Shown piece after piece: positions 11,071 to 25,725 of a stretch of 64,000 nt of DNA. The notes beneath the pieces are model-generated. The model saw only the letters and a program-made list of their open reading frames with translations, made no database searches and was not told the DNA's origin. Position 1 is the first letter of the stretch. Every line of letters begins with the position of its first letter. Origin of the DNA: Amaranthus tricolor. Its lineage: Eukaryota > Streptophyta > Magnoliopsida > Caryophyllales > Amaranthaceae. The translations under genes and the position numbers were made by a program. The DNA lies in assembly GCF_026212465.1 (NCBI RefSeq), contig NC_080047.1, positions 35,698,988 to 35,762,987 on the forward strand. Reading direction: 5' to 3'.

Positions 11071-12056
11071 TGCTAGAGGTTGGGGAAAAATTCAGTTAAA
11101 AGCACATTTTTTGAAATTCTGGATTTAACGGGTATTAATTTTAAATTATTTTGAGACCCATGACCCAACTCAAAAGTTAAATTTTTTCTATTTCAGGATA
11201 CGCCATTTAAGAGTCGGGTCGGCGGGTCATCGGAACGGGTCAAGCGAGAAGGATTTTTCGAACAGGCACAATTAGCAATAGTGCAGTGGGCTAAATCCCC
11301 ATTAGGGTTACTAAACCAACTCTTCATTATAAGGGTTGTATGTGGGGGGTTGAAAAAAGATTAGGCTGAAAATTTGACTTTTTGTAAGAGTAGGATAAGA
11401 GTTTTAAAACGGATGGTAAACGGAGTTTGCAAATTGAATACAAATGGGTTCTACAAGATCTTCATAGTCCTTGATCAAATAGCAATGTCTTGTCATATTG
11501 AAGAAGACCATATTTTCAAAAGTGTCATATCATTAATATAATTGGACTTATATTAATTTAACAATTACTTTCATTGTTGTACCAACTATAGCTACTTGAG
11601 TGATGTCTAATAACTAGTGGGTTATTACAGTAACAAAACAAAAATATTTTTGTTATTCCCCTCTTTGTTACAAAAAATGTTACGAAAATTATGATCTTAG
11701 GTTTTTGAAAATTTTGAATGACACAACTTCCAAAAAATCTTTGAAGAAATAAGACAAATGGGCAGGGCTGAGTTGGGCCAGGCTTAATGAATTCAGTCTG
11801 TCTAAAACATGTTTCATATTTTGTAAGGCGCAGCTCAGCCCTACCCATTTCAACTAGAATTGGGATCAGCCCATATTCGGGCTGTGCAGTCACGACGCTA
11901 TTGTACATATTAACTTTGACACGCACCATAGACATTTTCCTCAAAAAGGGCTTGTAGTGTTTGGGAGGTTATAAGGATGCATTGTTTTATAAATTGATTG
12001 GGTATGTACGTATAGTTTGGATAGTGTAATAATTTTTTTATTAAGTTTTGATGACT
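11071..12056. other. Intergenic with possible hAT scraps
   Basis: No gene recognised. The minus-strand frame at 11558-11944 has no known domain. Around 11757-11890 there are inverted GGGCAGGGCTGAG / GCTCAGCCCTACCC words resembling hAT ends, but no TSD was found. Confidence 0.5.
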
Positions 12057-12422
12057 CGCTAAAATATAATTTGCTTTTAGTGGGATATGTTTAGCGACAT
12101 TTAATTTAAATGTCGCTACTTTAAATTTCTACTAGTATATATAAAGGATTTAGTGACAATTATTATACTCTTTAGCAGTATAATAAAAAATCACACTAAA
12201 GCTTTTTTGCAACATAGGATCTAGTGATATTTCTCACAAATGTCACTGTAGACTATAGTAACAATTATATATGTCACTAAAGACCAAATAAAGTGTCACT
12301 AAATCACTTTATAATGGAACTTAAAATAAAAACCGATAATTATTACCCTAAAAATATAAATCAGTGACATTTTTTTAATGTCACTAAATCCAATATTGCA
12401 AAAAGTTAAATTTGTTGTAGTG
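12057..12422. mobile_element. CACTA-like MITE (366 bp)
   Basis: The right end, reversed, starts CACTACAACAAATTTAAC, a classical CACTA terminus. The left end CGCTAAAATATAATTTGC is a diverged match. The 3-bp TSD ACT is present on both sides (12054-12056, 12423-12425). The interior carries many TAGTGACATTT / AATGTCACTA words in both orientations, as expected of subterminal repeats. No coding capacity. Confidence 0.6.
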
Positions 12423-12962
12423 ACTAGAGTATTGAGATTGGATGATCTTGATCGTGGCAGAGAAGAAAGGGGAGGATTGTTGGTTTGGAAGAATGAGTTT
12501 TTTGTTTAAAAGTTTGTGATATAACTTATAAGGCTTCAAATGAGATGGTTATAAACTTATAATCAACTTGTTTTATAATCAGGTGTTAGCCAAGGCTATC
12601 AAGGATTTTGATCTGTGATATCCTCATGTGAGTGAAAATGGCTAAGTGTTAGGTTATGATCTAGACGCTCAATGTGCTGGTTATATTTGGTGATGGAGGG
12701 TTTTCCTTTTTGGTAATTTGACGAAGTTGATTTTGAGTTGTGTGTGTGAGTATGATGAGGATTGATGTAGGTTTGGTCAAGGGTGGCCCATGCCTCTTGG
12801 AAAATTGAGCGTCGGATAATTAGAAAATCAATATGTACAGATAGGGTGTTGGAATGACCATCACAGATGAGTTTATCTAGACGATACCAAGCTGAATAGA
12901 TATGGATTTAGTTTAAATTTCATCCTTGATTATCAACTTTGGAGGGATATATTATAGTATAT

Positions 12963-14384
12963 TGATAAGTGCAATTATTTGCACTTACTTATATAATTTT
13001 ATACACCTTAATAATGATCGTTGTTAGTAATTAGTTCATATCTTGAAGAATTATGCTACTATACCTATTTTTCTTTAATAATGTTGATTTTGAGCGGTTT
13101 TGATTGTTTCAAGCATATAATACGAAGGTTACTAAGAAGATTTTAGCTCAGTTGAAAATATTTACAATGAAGATGAACAAAATAGTAGAAAAGTATTTAT
13201 GATGCAAAAGTTTGAGGTGAAATTTAATACATATTTACTTTTTTGATCATAACTTTTGATGGGAAGATTGTACTAATGCAAGGTTTGTGGCATCAGAAAC
13301 TAGACTTTAAGAATTTTCAACGGTATATTATATGCCCAATTTCGAAAAAGGAGGAAGAAATGACACTTATTTTAAGTTTGTTAGTCAGTGGCAAAGCAAC
13401 AAGTCGTCACCTAAAAGCTATGAATTGTTGCCGGTTCAATGGAGGCTCGTTCCCCAAGCAAACAAATACTATGGAATCAGGTATTTCATTATTATGCATA
13501 AGGTTACACGTTATTTTTCAGTTTTTAGCCCTAAGTTATTTTTATCAGTTATTTTGTTAGTTCCTTTAGAATTTGTTTTCCTTTGCTACTTTCAATTCTT
13601 TATGCAATTTAAAAGTTTAATTCAATTCGAAGCTTTTTTTTATCTTGTCCTTTATTTATTTATTTATTTAATTGTCTTCATTATTTGATTCTATCATGTT
13701 TAGTATCATAATTATGGTTTTATTTATTGTTGATTTCATGTTAATTAACGTGTCTTCTGAGTATATTTCCTTTCAAGGATTAAGGGATTGATCCTAATTT
13801 ATTGTATGAAATGATTTTATTCGATTAATACATGAAATTTAAATTTTTGATTGAATCTTTGTTTAATGCACCTTGGTTTAAATATCTTTATTAACCTCTT
13901 CAATAAAACTGAAGTTTGAGATTAGGATTAATTTAGGATTGAGGTATATTAAGGTTGAATTCATATTACTTTAGCCAAGAAAATAGAAGTTCGAGTATTA
14001 AAATTCGTAAGGTCTTAAAAATATATTGATCAATATAACGGAAACTTGAGATTAATTAGATCGTTTTTAAATCATATCAAAGATTCGATTTCATATAAAT
14101 AGGAGAGTAATTGATATCTATGCTAGAAATTGGTGATTTCCAATGTTCTAGACTTTCCTTATTATTGTTTTCACATCAATATATCATTCTTGCTTTAGTT
14201 ATTCATCATAATTGCACAAATTAATTATTTGTCATAGTAGAAATAGATTTAATATAAATTATATTTGCTTGTTTTGTATCCCGTAATTATAAATTAGACA
14301 AATCAATTAACTCAATTCCCTAAGTCCAATTCGTCTAGCTACACGTACACCGTGCGCTTGTAGTTAAAATAAAGTTTAACATCA
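12963..14384 (+). repeat. Large solo LTR, Ty3/gypsy-like (1.42 kb)
   Basis: Begins TGATAAGTGCAATTATTTGC, a start I associate with long gypsy (Tat/Ogre-like) LTRs in plants, and ends ...AACATCA. Flanks TATAT (12958-12962) and TATAC (14385-14389) match at four of five bases. The text near the right end (about 14310-14370) resembles the R/U5 portion of such LTRs. About 13235-13350 carries a segment also found four times in the foldback element at 16016. The open frames at 13243-13688 look like non-coding LTR. The lineage call is from memory. Confidence 0.5.
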
Positions 14385-14390
14385 TATACA

Positions 14391-15150
14391 AATATAACAT
14401 ATAATGAGGCTCAACTATAAGTTTAAGCTTATATAATACTTTAACCCGATAGACGTGGTGTCATCAACAAAAGAGTAGACATCATAACAACAATGAGGAT
14501 GACTTCAACTTAGGATTTTTGCATGGATTATGCACTATTTTTCTTTATTGGCAATAGTCTCACTTTTTTCTTTTAATCTCATCCAAAAACTTATATTTTT
14601 TTGTATTTTAACCGGACTTTTTTACCATCTATTTGTTTTTGTCTCATTCTTGAACTGAATTTTTCTTTCCAATAAATTTCATCAAAGTTACAACTGATAG
14701 CAAGATGAAAATGACAGAAGGGAGTATTCCTCAACAATTGCACGTATTCAAGATAAGTGTGGGTAGCCGAACAATATTAACTCTAATTCAAGACATGGAG
14801 TTTGAGTCTCATCCCTTTGCGATTCATATTGTAAATAGAAAATTATATTCAATTTTATCTGCCATGCAAAACTTAGCAATATATTCGAGCTGCAATGTAT
14901 TATTCTTCGTGTCAATGTTTGAAATCTAACATAAATACACTCTTTTGGTATGAGACCGTTTTATTATGAGACGAGTTTATATGATTAAATTATTTCTCTA
15001 ATTAATCAATTTAAAATTGTAAATGATCATTTTAAGGTTATAAGTAATCACTCTAAGATTATAAAAAGTGATCATTCTAAAAATTATAAGTGATAACTTT
15101 AACGTCATTATAAGACACTTGAAAAATTGATTGAGATAGTTTGGGCTGTA
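14391..15150. other. Intergenic, nothing recognised
   Basis: No gene recognised. The 74-codon frame at 14705-14929 has no motif I know. A small cluster of AAATTATAAGTGAT-type words lies at 15010-15110. Confidence 0.5.
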
Positions 15151-15154
15151 TAAA

Positions 15155-15710
15155 GAAAACTTATTGACACTCCCATGAGAAGGATCAAAGCCATCATGGT
15201 AGAGGGTAAGAGAAGTCGAGAAAGACATAGAAAATTGTGAAAGAACAAATTAAAAGTGACTTGCATGAGCTATACCTCTCTGAGGAGTTGACTTGGGATA
15301 AGCATAGTTGGAGACGTCTAAATTGTGTCGTAGACTACTAATACTTTTCTCACTTACATGTTTCTATTCTTGTTCTTTGCGTTTTTACATATCATCGCTC
15401 ATTTAGTCATTTATTTATCTATATATCTAGTTTATTTATTTATTTTTTTTTTTTTAATGCTCATAGCCTAGCTTGTGTTGTAAGATGTTGGATTGCAAGT
15501 TCAGCTACACGCTATCTTTCTCGTTGCAGGAATCTCTCTATTTGGGATCTTTCTCGAGTTGAGGGTCGTGACTTTTTTAGCCGTATGCTCCTTTATGGGT
15601 ATGAATTGATGTCTTCCATCTATCCCTCCCTGATCATAGTTCCTATGAGTGGGATACACTTGATATGATGATGATGATGATGATGATGATGATGGTGGTG
15701 ATGATGAACT
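15155..15710 (+). mobile_element. RTE-type LINE, 5'-truncated 3' end
   Basis: About 15160-15340 encodes, with a frameshift, the C-terminal tail seen in plant RTE polyproteins: DTPMRRIKAIMVEGKRSR, then DLHELYLSEELTWDKHSWRR. An untranslated part follows, and the copy ends in a (TGA)n/(GATGAT)n tail at 15662-15707; RTE elements characteristically end in short simple repeats rather than poly(A). The copy lacks endonuclease and reverse transcriptase and is dead. Confidence 0.65.
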
Positions 15711-16015
15711 TTAAGATTATATGAGATCAGTTTAAAACACTAAGTGTATGTTTGGCTACCTCGATAATAATGGTCGTACCGTGACGCTGTCTCATTTAAG
15801 GATTTATGAAAATAATAATTTTAAGGAAAAATTAATAAGAATAATTTTTCCTATGACTGATTTACTCTAAATAATCCCAATTTAAAGGTATTTTATTCAA
15901 AATAATTTATCCTACGGTTAGAAATTGCTGATTTTGTCAATCAAAAAAAACATGAACTTCAAATTTAGTTATATGACTAGGAGTAAAAAATAACATTTTA
16001 AATGAAATATAACAA

Positions 16016-17287
16016 CCCAATTCTTAAAGGTCGCTACCTTTTTCATTATATCGCCACTTTTTTAATGAAATTACTAAAATGCCCTTTAATGTATTTTAAT
16101 TATAAAGTCAATTATTATTATTATTAAACTAAAATAATTTATAATAATTATGTTAATAATAAATAATAATAATTTTAAAGAGGAAACAATTTTAAATATT
16201 CGGAAAATAAACATAGTCGCACGTTTTGTGCTGAAATATACATGTTCACTCTTTTTGCCATAACTTTTAAATAGGATGATCAAGTTAATGTAATGTTTGC
16301 GGCATTAGAACCTAGACTTCAAGATCTTTACAATGATATAATATATGCCCAATTCTGATTATCGAGCGAGAAATAACAATCATTTAAAGTTTGCTTGTGC
16401 TAAAATTTAATACATATTCATTCTTTTGGACATAATTTTATATAGAAAAATTGCATCAATTCAAGGTTTGCGGCATTAGAAACTAGACTTCAAGAGCTTT
16501 CCAACGATATATTATATGCTCAATTCTGATAAGTAAGCGAGAAATGACGACCGTAGTCGCGTAAACACGCGACCGAACCGCGGTAGAGTCGCGTAAAAAC
16601 ATACTACCGAATCGCGGTGAAGTCGCGTGTTTTACGCGATTCTACCGTGGTCTGGTCGCATGTTTTACGCGACTCTACCGCGTTCCGGTCGCATGTTTTA
16701 CGCGACTGGATGTACTAAAAATCATTGCAAAATTTAAACGGTCGAAATTTCTCGTTCGGTTATCGAAATTGGGCATATAATATATCGTTGGAAAGCTCTT
16801 GAAGCCTAGTTTCTACTTCTGCAAACCTTGCATCAATGCAATTTTTCTATAAAAAGTTATGGTCAAAAATTAAACATGTATCAAATTTCAGCACAAACAA
16901 ACTTTATACGATCATCAATTCTCGCTCGCTTATCGGAGTTAAGCATAAAATATATCATTGGAAAGATCTTGAAGTTTAAGTTATAATACCGTAAATATTG
17001 CATTAACGTGATTTTCTTATCAAAAGTTATGGCCAAAAGAGAAAATATGTATCAAATTCAATACAAGCAATTTTTTGGGACTTAACGATCGTTATCGAAG
17101 CTTACCGAATCATTTTGGTGATCATTTTCATTTTCCATAGTATTTCGATATTGAATTTTAGTTCAGAGAGTTTTTAGAGAGAAATTAAAGAGATAAAATT
17201 ATAAAATTTTATTAAAGACAAAATTAGAATTTTAATATATAAAAGTTGGCGACACAATGAAAAAGATGATCGAATTTTAATAATACC
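16016..17287. mobile_element. Mutator-like foldback element (1.27 kb)
   Basis: A 9-bp TSD, ATATAACAA, flanks it at 16007-16015 and 17288-17296. The outer inverted repeats contain CTTTTTCATTATATCGCC on the left and, reversed, CTTTTTCATTGTGTCGCC on the right. Each arm then carries two tandem copies of a roughly 170-bp unit (left about 16230-16410 and 16411-16555; right about 16740-16910 and 16911-17070, inverted). The centre is GC-rich. No coding capacity. The whole molecule could fold into a long hairpin. Confidence 0.7.
16540..16710. repeat. GC-rich palindromic repeat core of the foldback element
   Basis: Repeats of a roughly 30-bp unit combining GTCGCRTGTTTTACGCGACT with TCTACCGCG, present in both orientations (for example 16553-16600 against 16625-16700). 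CpG density is far above the surrounding AT-rich DNA. Confidence 0.8.
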
Positions 17288-17296
17288 ATATAACAA

Positions 17297-18689
17297 ATAC
17301 TATAGTCATTTGTCTTAGAAGGTTGAACAAGTATATGTCCGTCCTACGTAAATTTTTTGTTTTATTGTTTGTTTTGAACATAATGGAGTGTTTGATGTAT
17401 GTTAATGAACAAAAATAATGTGTATGTCATCACTTACATTGTACGAACAATTATTGTTTAAGATTTTTTTTACATTTCTTATATTGTTGAGCATGATTAT
17501 TAATTAGAATTGATGTGATGGTTTCTTTGAATTTTTCAAATGTAATTGTAATAACTCTTTTTTATCAATTAAAAGTGTACGATGTTAATGGTGAATTAAA
17601 TTAATTATGAGCATGATTAGTGATCAAAAGATAATGTAAATATAACATTTATAAGTTAACTTATAGAGTCACTAATCCATATTCAAAAGATCAAATATAC
17701 TACTTCATTTTTATTTTTTTTTATTTTAACCATATTTTAAAACATTAATTTGTGATTTAATTGACTTTAGTACTTTACTAGATAATTCTCGAACGATGCA
17801 CAGTTTTTTCCTATTTGATGTAAAGAAAATAAATTGAATGAGTCAGGCATAATATTACATTTTATTACTTTTTTAATTATTTATTAATACACATTATATT
17901 ACATTCATGAAAATTGAAAATTCAACTATTTTTGTAGTTAATATTAAAATAATGATAATGCAGTAGTCCATTGTAAATTGTATTTATAATATAATTATTA
18001 TTGAAGTTATAATCATTTTTTTGAATTATTGAAGTTATAATCATTTTAGTGATTTTTTTTAAAGTATATTTAAAAACAATATAATTAATTTGTAAATGAA
18101 TGAGTTTTATAAAATAAAAATTAGACTAATGGTGCTTTGTAAATTAAAAATCAAAGATAATTATCTGTGCATCTTAATAACATTTTTATTACATCGTTTT
18201 TTAAATTTTAATATTTGTTATAGTCCCAACTAAAGTTTTTAATAATAGTCTCAAATTAATTATTTCATAATAATTCTTAGCATGTAAGATTCCTATAATC
18301 ATTCTTATTCATTGACATGATCTTTGCTAAAAGGAGGGAAAAAATCTCTTGAATAAATGACAACTATTATTTTTTAGAGTTGCTTATGTCAGCAGTCAGG
18401 GTCAACCCTAGGTTTTTTCAGATCGGGGGCGAAAGATTATTTATGTGCCCCTAAAAGAACAGTTCGAATCTTAGCAGTAGTGGAAAACTAAAATTTTTTG
18501 AAGGTCTTAAGCATAGGCACGACTTGCACTTGCTTAAGGTCAGCCCTGTTAATTGTGTTTTGTTCTAGTGTATTAATATATTAATATAGACAGATTTGTA
18601 ATTTTCAAAACTCATACAAGAGAGTCCTAAACATTAATGATCATTTGTGCAGCAACAAAGCCCAAAGCGGGTGCATCTAATAGATAGTA
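17297..18689. other. Intergenic, very AT-rich, nothing recognised
   Basis: No open frame worth reporting and no repeat with clear ends. Confidence 0.6.
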
Positions 18690-19139
18690 GAAAAAATTAT
18701 TTAGAATAATTTAATTTTTTTTATGATTTTCTTATAATAATTCTGTTTATTGATTAACCGTAAATAATTTTAATTTTATGGGGTATTTGCCTAAAGTAAA
18801 CTTGGGTAACCCGATGACCTGCTATAGTAGGTAATTCACAAAAAAAAAAAAAATGTAAATTAATTTAAAATTAGAGAAAAATTTTGAAAATTTACATAAA
18901 AAATTCTAAACAATAAAAAAATCATAAATTTTTTGAACATTTTTTGAATATTTTTTTCGACATTTTATTTTAATTTATCTTTTTTCCTTAAAATAAAACC
19001 TACTATAACAAGTCATCAAATTATTGGGTTTACTTTAGAAAAATACCTCTCAAAGTTAAAATTATTCATAGTTAATTAATAAGTGAAATTATTATACGAA
19101 AATACATAAATAGGTTAAATTATTGAAAGTAATTTTTCC
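18690..19139. mobile_element. Foldback MITE, family member A (about 450 bp)
   Basis: Long inverted arms: TTATTGATTAACCGTAAATA on the left is mirrored near the right end by TATTCATAGTTAATTAATAAG. The inner words GGGTAACCCGATGACC and TTGGGTTTACTTTAG are also mirrored. Two more members lie side by side at 41438 and 41893. Non-coding. The TSD is unclear. Confidence 0.75.
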
Positions 19140-19762
19140 TCAGTAGTATTGATTTGCATAAAGTTGGCTTTGGGTACATCTTACACGCTTCTTTGATATT
19201 TGAAAAACTTTTTTTTTTTTGTTTGTTTAAGAGGATATTTGTTTTATTATGAAGTATTTGATAGGAATTTAACCATTTTATAAGATACTAATAGGGATAG
19301 TTATGGATCGGATCCACTTAGATTTGAATTCAAATTCATAAATTATTTATGTATTCAGATTTGAACACAGAATTTTATGCTTGAAAATTTTTTGATTAAG
19401 ACCTAAACTTGCTGTGTCTAATGGGTCAAGATCCTTTAAGAGTTTTAATTTAATAAAATACTTTATATTGTAAAGCTTTCATTAATACTAAAAGTGGTCT
19501 AAATGTTATATATAAATCTGAATTGAGTCTAAATAAATATAAAAAAGCTCTAGAACAAGTTTTAAATTACTTTTACGTTGCGTAATGGATTGGGTTTGAA
19601 ACGAGTATGGTTGGTCTAGGTCTTAAATGGATCCGAAGAGCGGGTCTAGGTCGAAGTTCCATAGATTTAAATCCATTTAATTTTCTTTTAACCTGAAAGT
19701 CTATAGACTCATTGGTAATCAACGGTACTATGTTATAAGGGTACTATATAATTAAGAACATT
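19140..19762. other. Intergenic, possible degenerate hAT end
   Basis: TAGGGATAGTTATGGATCGG near 19292 resembles an hAT end. A possible partner, TAGTGATGGAAAAATGGGCG reversed, ends near 20520, but the flanking bases do not match. No gene seen. Confidence 0.35.
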
Positions 19763-19953
19763 CTAGAAGATATTATGTTATAAATTTAGAACATTATTCT
19801 TTAGATTTATGACATAATATCTTTTCTGTGTACATAACTTTTACAAAGTGTTTTTGGCTTGATCATAACCATAAATTTTTATCTTGTTGAAATCAAGAGT
19901 GTAGAAGGCTTATCCTTCTTATTTTGAACAACCTTCTTATTGGATCTCTCTCC

Positions 19954-19985
<32 letters not shown>

Positions 19986-20196
19986 CGTGTGTGTGTGAGA
20001 GGGATCCAATAACAATGATGCTCAAAATAAGAAGGATAAAAAATATTCTACATCCTTGATTTTAATAAGATAAAAAATCTAAAATCACGATGAACTCAAA
20101 AAGAATTAATTGTAAAATTCATTATGTACACATAAAAGATACTATGTCATAAATCTGAAAAGTGTTCATAATTAATAACATGATATCCTTTTCGGT
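19763..20196. mobile_element. Foldback MITE with microsatellite loop
   Basis: The two arms (about 19766-19950 and 20000-20192) are imperfect inverted copies: TATCCTTCTTATTTTGA and TTGGATCTCTCT on the left match TCAAAATAAGAAGGATA and AGAGGGATCCAA on the right, and the outer TTTATGACATAATATCTTTT is mirrored at 20136-20160. The loop is a (TA)n(TG)n run. Confidence 0.75.
19955..19999. repeat. (TA)n(TG)n microsatellite
   Basis: A dinucleotide run in the loop of the foldback MITE. Confidence 0.9.
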
Positions 20197-21078
20197 GGAT
20201 ATAGTTTATTAGTTTAATATATTGTATGGTTCAAATAAAATTAGATGTACAATTAAATTTGTAAGGATAAGGTGGGCTTGGAGTGAATGTGAGTCTGGTA
20301 TAAGGTGGGTATACCCATAAGGTATATCGTAACCATGATGGGTATACCCAATTGGTCATAGTGGGTGGAAATGAGTTTGAATGCATACCCAGCCGGGCAT
20401 ACGTGGGTATAAAATTTTTATCTATTATGGGGGGTGAGTAAGTAGTAGGTATAGAAATTTTAGATAGGTATGAGTATGGGGAGGACATACCACATCCATC
20501 CGCCCATTTTTCCATCACTACTCATATTCACCACGTATCTAATACTTATAGCGAATTAGACCTTTTATACTTATCTATCTATACAATATACTAATGAATA
20601 AACGATTAGGACACATGTCGATTTCACAATAAAAATTTTCCGCTCTTTTCATGTTCTTATTAGGCAAATACTTTTTTTAGCATATCATGTAATATCTTTC
20701 TGATTAGATTTGTTTAATAGATTATTAACAAAAGATAAAATTATATCTTATTTACTAATTTTTACCATATACAATCAATTAAGATATGTAGTATCTTTTG
20801 ATTACAATAGATTATTAAAAATATTTTTGTAATAAATTAAGAAAAGAATATACTTTGAAATAGTTTTTTTTTTAGATTATCATATACACTACTTACATGG
20901 CTATATTTTAAAAACTACACAAATTAAATAGATTATACATTAATTATTTAAGTAAATAATAAGAAAAAGATGGTGAAATAAATTTCAAATGATAATTCTA
21001 TAACCTATGTTTGACAAAGTTATAACACATAAATAAATAAATAAATTAGGTTATAAGTTGATTATTATAGTAAAATAA
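20197..21078. other. Intergenic; GGGTATACCC-rich stretch then AT-rich DNA
   Basis: About 20270-20480 repeats words such as GTGGGTATACCC and CATACC. It may be the subterminal part of an old hAT ending near 20520. The minus-strand frame at 20231-20518 is a by-product of these repeats. No gene seen. Confidence 0.4.
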
Positions 21079-21080
21079 TA

Positions 21081-21809
21081 CTTCATCCGTTTTTAATGAA
21101 ATTCCCACAAGGAATATTCACGGAAATTAAGAAAAATAGAATCTTTTAAATAATAATAGACATATTATTTTATTAGATAATAAATTTAATGGAGGAAAAG
21201 TAGAGACCATAAACATTAAAAAAAACATTAAATAAAAATTACTAGAAAAAATATGGTGACCATAACTAATAAAAAATATTTTTATAAATTTAGTGAAAAA
21301 TATATAGGGCAGCTAGTCTCTTGAGAGACCGTCTCTTTGAGAGACGTATCTTAAGCCCAGCCCATTAAAGATTAATGCCTACTTACCGTATTCTTAATAC
21401 CTACTTACATTGTCCTTAATGCTTACTTACTGTATCCTTAATGCTTACTTACTGTATCCTTAATGCCTACTTTCAGTATCTCAAATGTTTACTTACATTA
21501 TTCTTAATGCCTACTTACATACTTTAAAAAATATATAATGCGTCGGCCCATTTAGAGTTCGTCTCTCAAAGAGACCGTCTTTCACAAGAATTTGTGTATA
21601 TAAGGAACATAAAGAATATAAAAGTGTTAAAATGAAGTTAATGCAAAATATGTGGGGACCATAAGTATTATGAAAATATTAAATCAGAATGAATAAGGTT
21701 ATTTTTGCTCGAAATTTGTGATATAAACAAAAAGATTTTTTTATAGGAATAACAAATGAAACACCCCAAAATAGCAAATGGTGGGAACTTCTTTAAGAAT
21801 CGGAGAGAG
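21081..21809. mobile_element. Stowaway-like MITE carrying a nested MITE
   Basis: The left end CTTCATCCGTTTTTAATGAA and the reversed right end CTCTCTCCGATTCTTAAAGA resemble the CTCCCTCCGT terminus of Stowaway (Tc1/mariner) elements. TA dinucleotides flank it at 21079-21080 and 21810-21811. A second MITE (21311-21595) is inserted inside. Confidence 0.6.
21311..21595. mobile_element. MITE with GAGACCGTCTCTTTGAGAGACG ends
   Basis: Inverted ends contain GACCGTCTCTTTGAGAGACG on the left and the same word reversed near 21560-21582. The interior (about 21370-21530) is a tandem array of a 22-bp unit, CTTAATGCTTACTTACTGTATC, in about seven diverged copies. TATA flanks both sides. Non-coding. Confidence 0.7.
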
Positions 21810-21811
21810 TA

Positions 21812-25590
<3,779 letters not shown>

Positions 25591-25611
25591 ATGCAGAGTT
25601 TAATTACGTGA
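25591..25611 (+). promoter_or_regulatory. Short upstream ORF (six codons)
   Basis: ATG CAG AGT TTA ATT ACG TGA lies 111 bp upstream of the ARR start, in the probable leader. Whether it is translated is unknown. Confidence 0.4.
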
Positions 25612-25716
25612 TAAATTCGATCTTTATTTCTTGTTTTGGGGATATTATTTTTGGTGGGTCAAACCCCTTTATTTTTCTGGTATTTTTTTATCATTATTAA
25701 GAAGATTTAAGTTTAG

Positions 25717-25725
25717 ATGAGATGA
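25717..25725 (+). promoter_or_regulatory. Mini-uORF (Met-Arg-stop) overlapping the ARR start codon
   Basis: ATG AGA TGA runs into the main ATG: its stop TGA (25723-25725) overlaps the start ATG (25722-25724). Ribosomes using the first ATG would terminate on the main start, so this could modulate initiation. No experiment is implied. Confidence 0.5.

Noticed and set aside
13243..13688. Two overlapping plus-strand frames
   Set aside because: They lie inside the large solo LTR and overlap the segment repeated in the foldback element.
14705..14929. 74-codon frame starting MKMTEGSIPQQ
   Set aside because: No known domain, no splice partner, and surrounded by transposon debris. Could be an exon scrap, but nothing supports it.
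20231..20518. 95-codon frame rich in Tyr/Pro
   Set aside because: It is a by-product of GGGTATACC-type repeats; no domain and no splice context.
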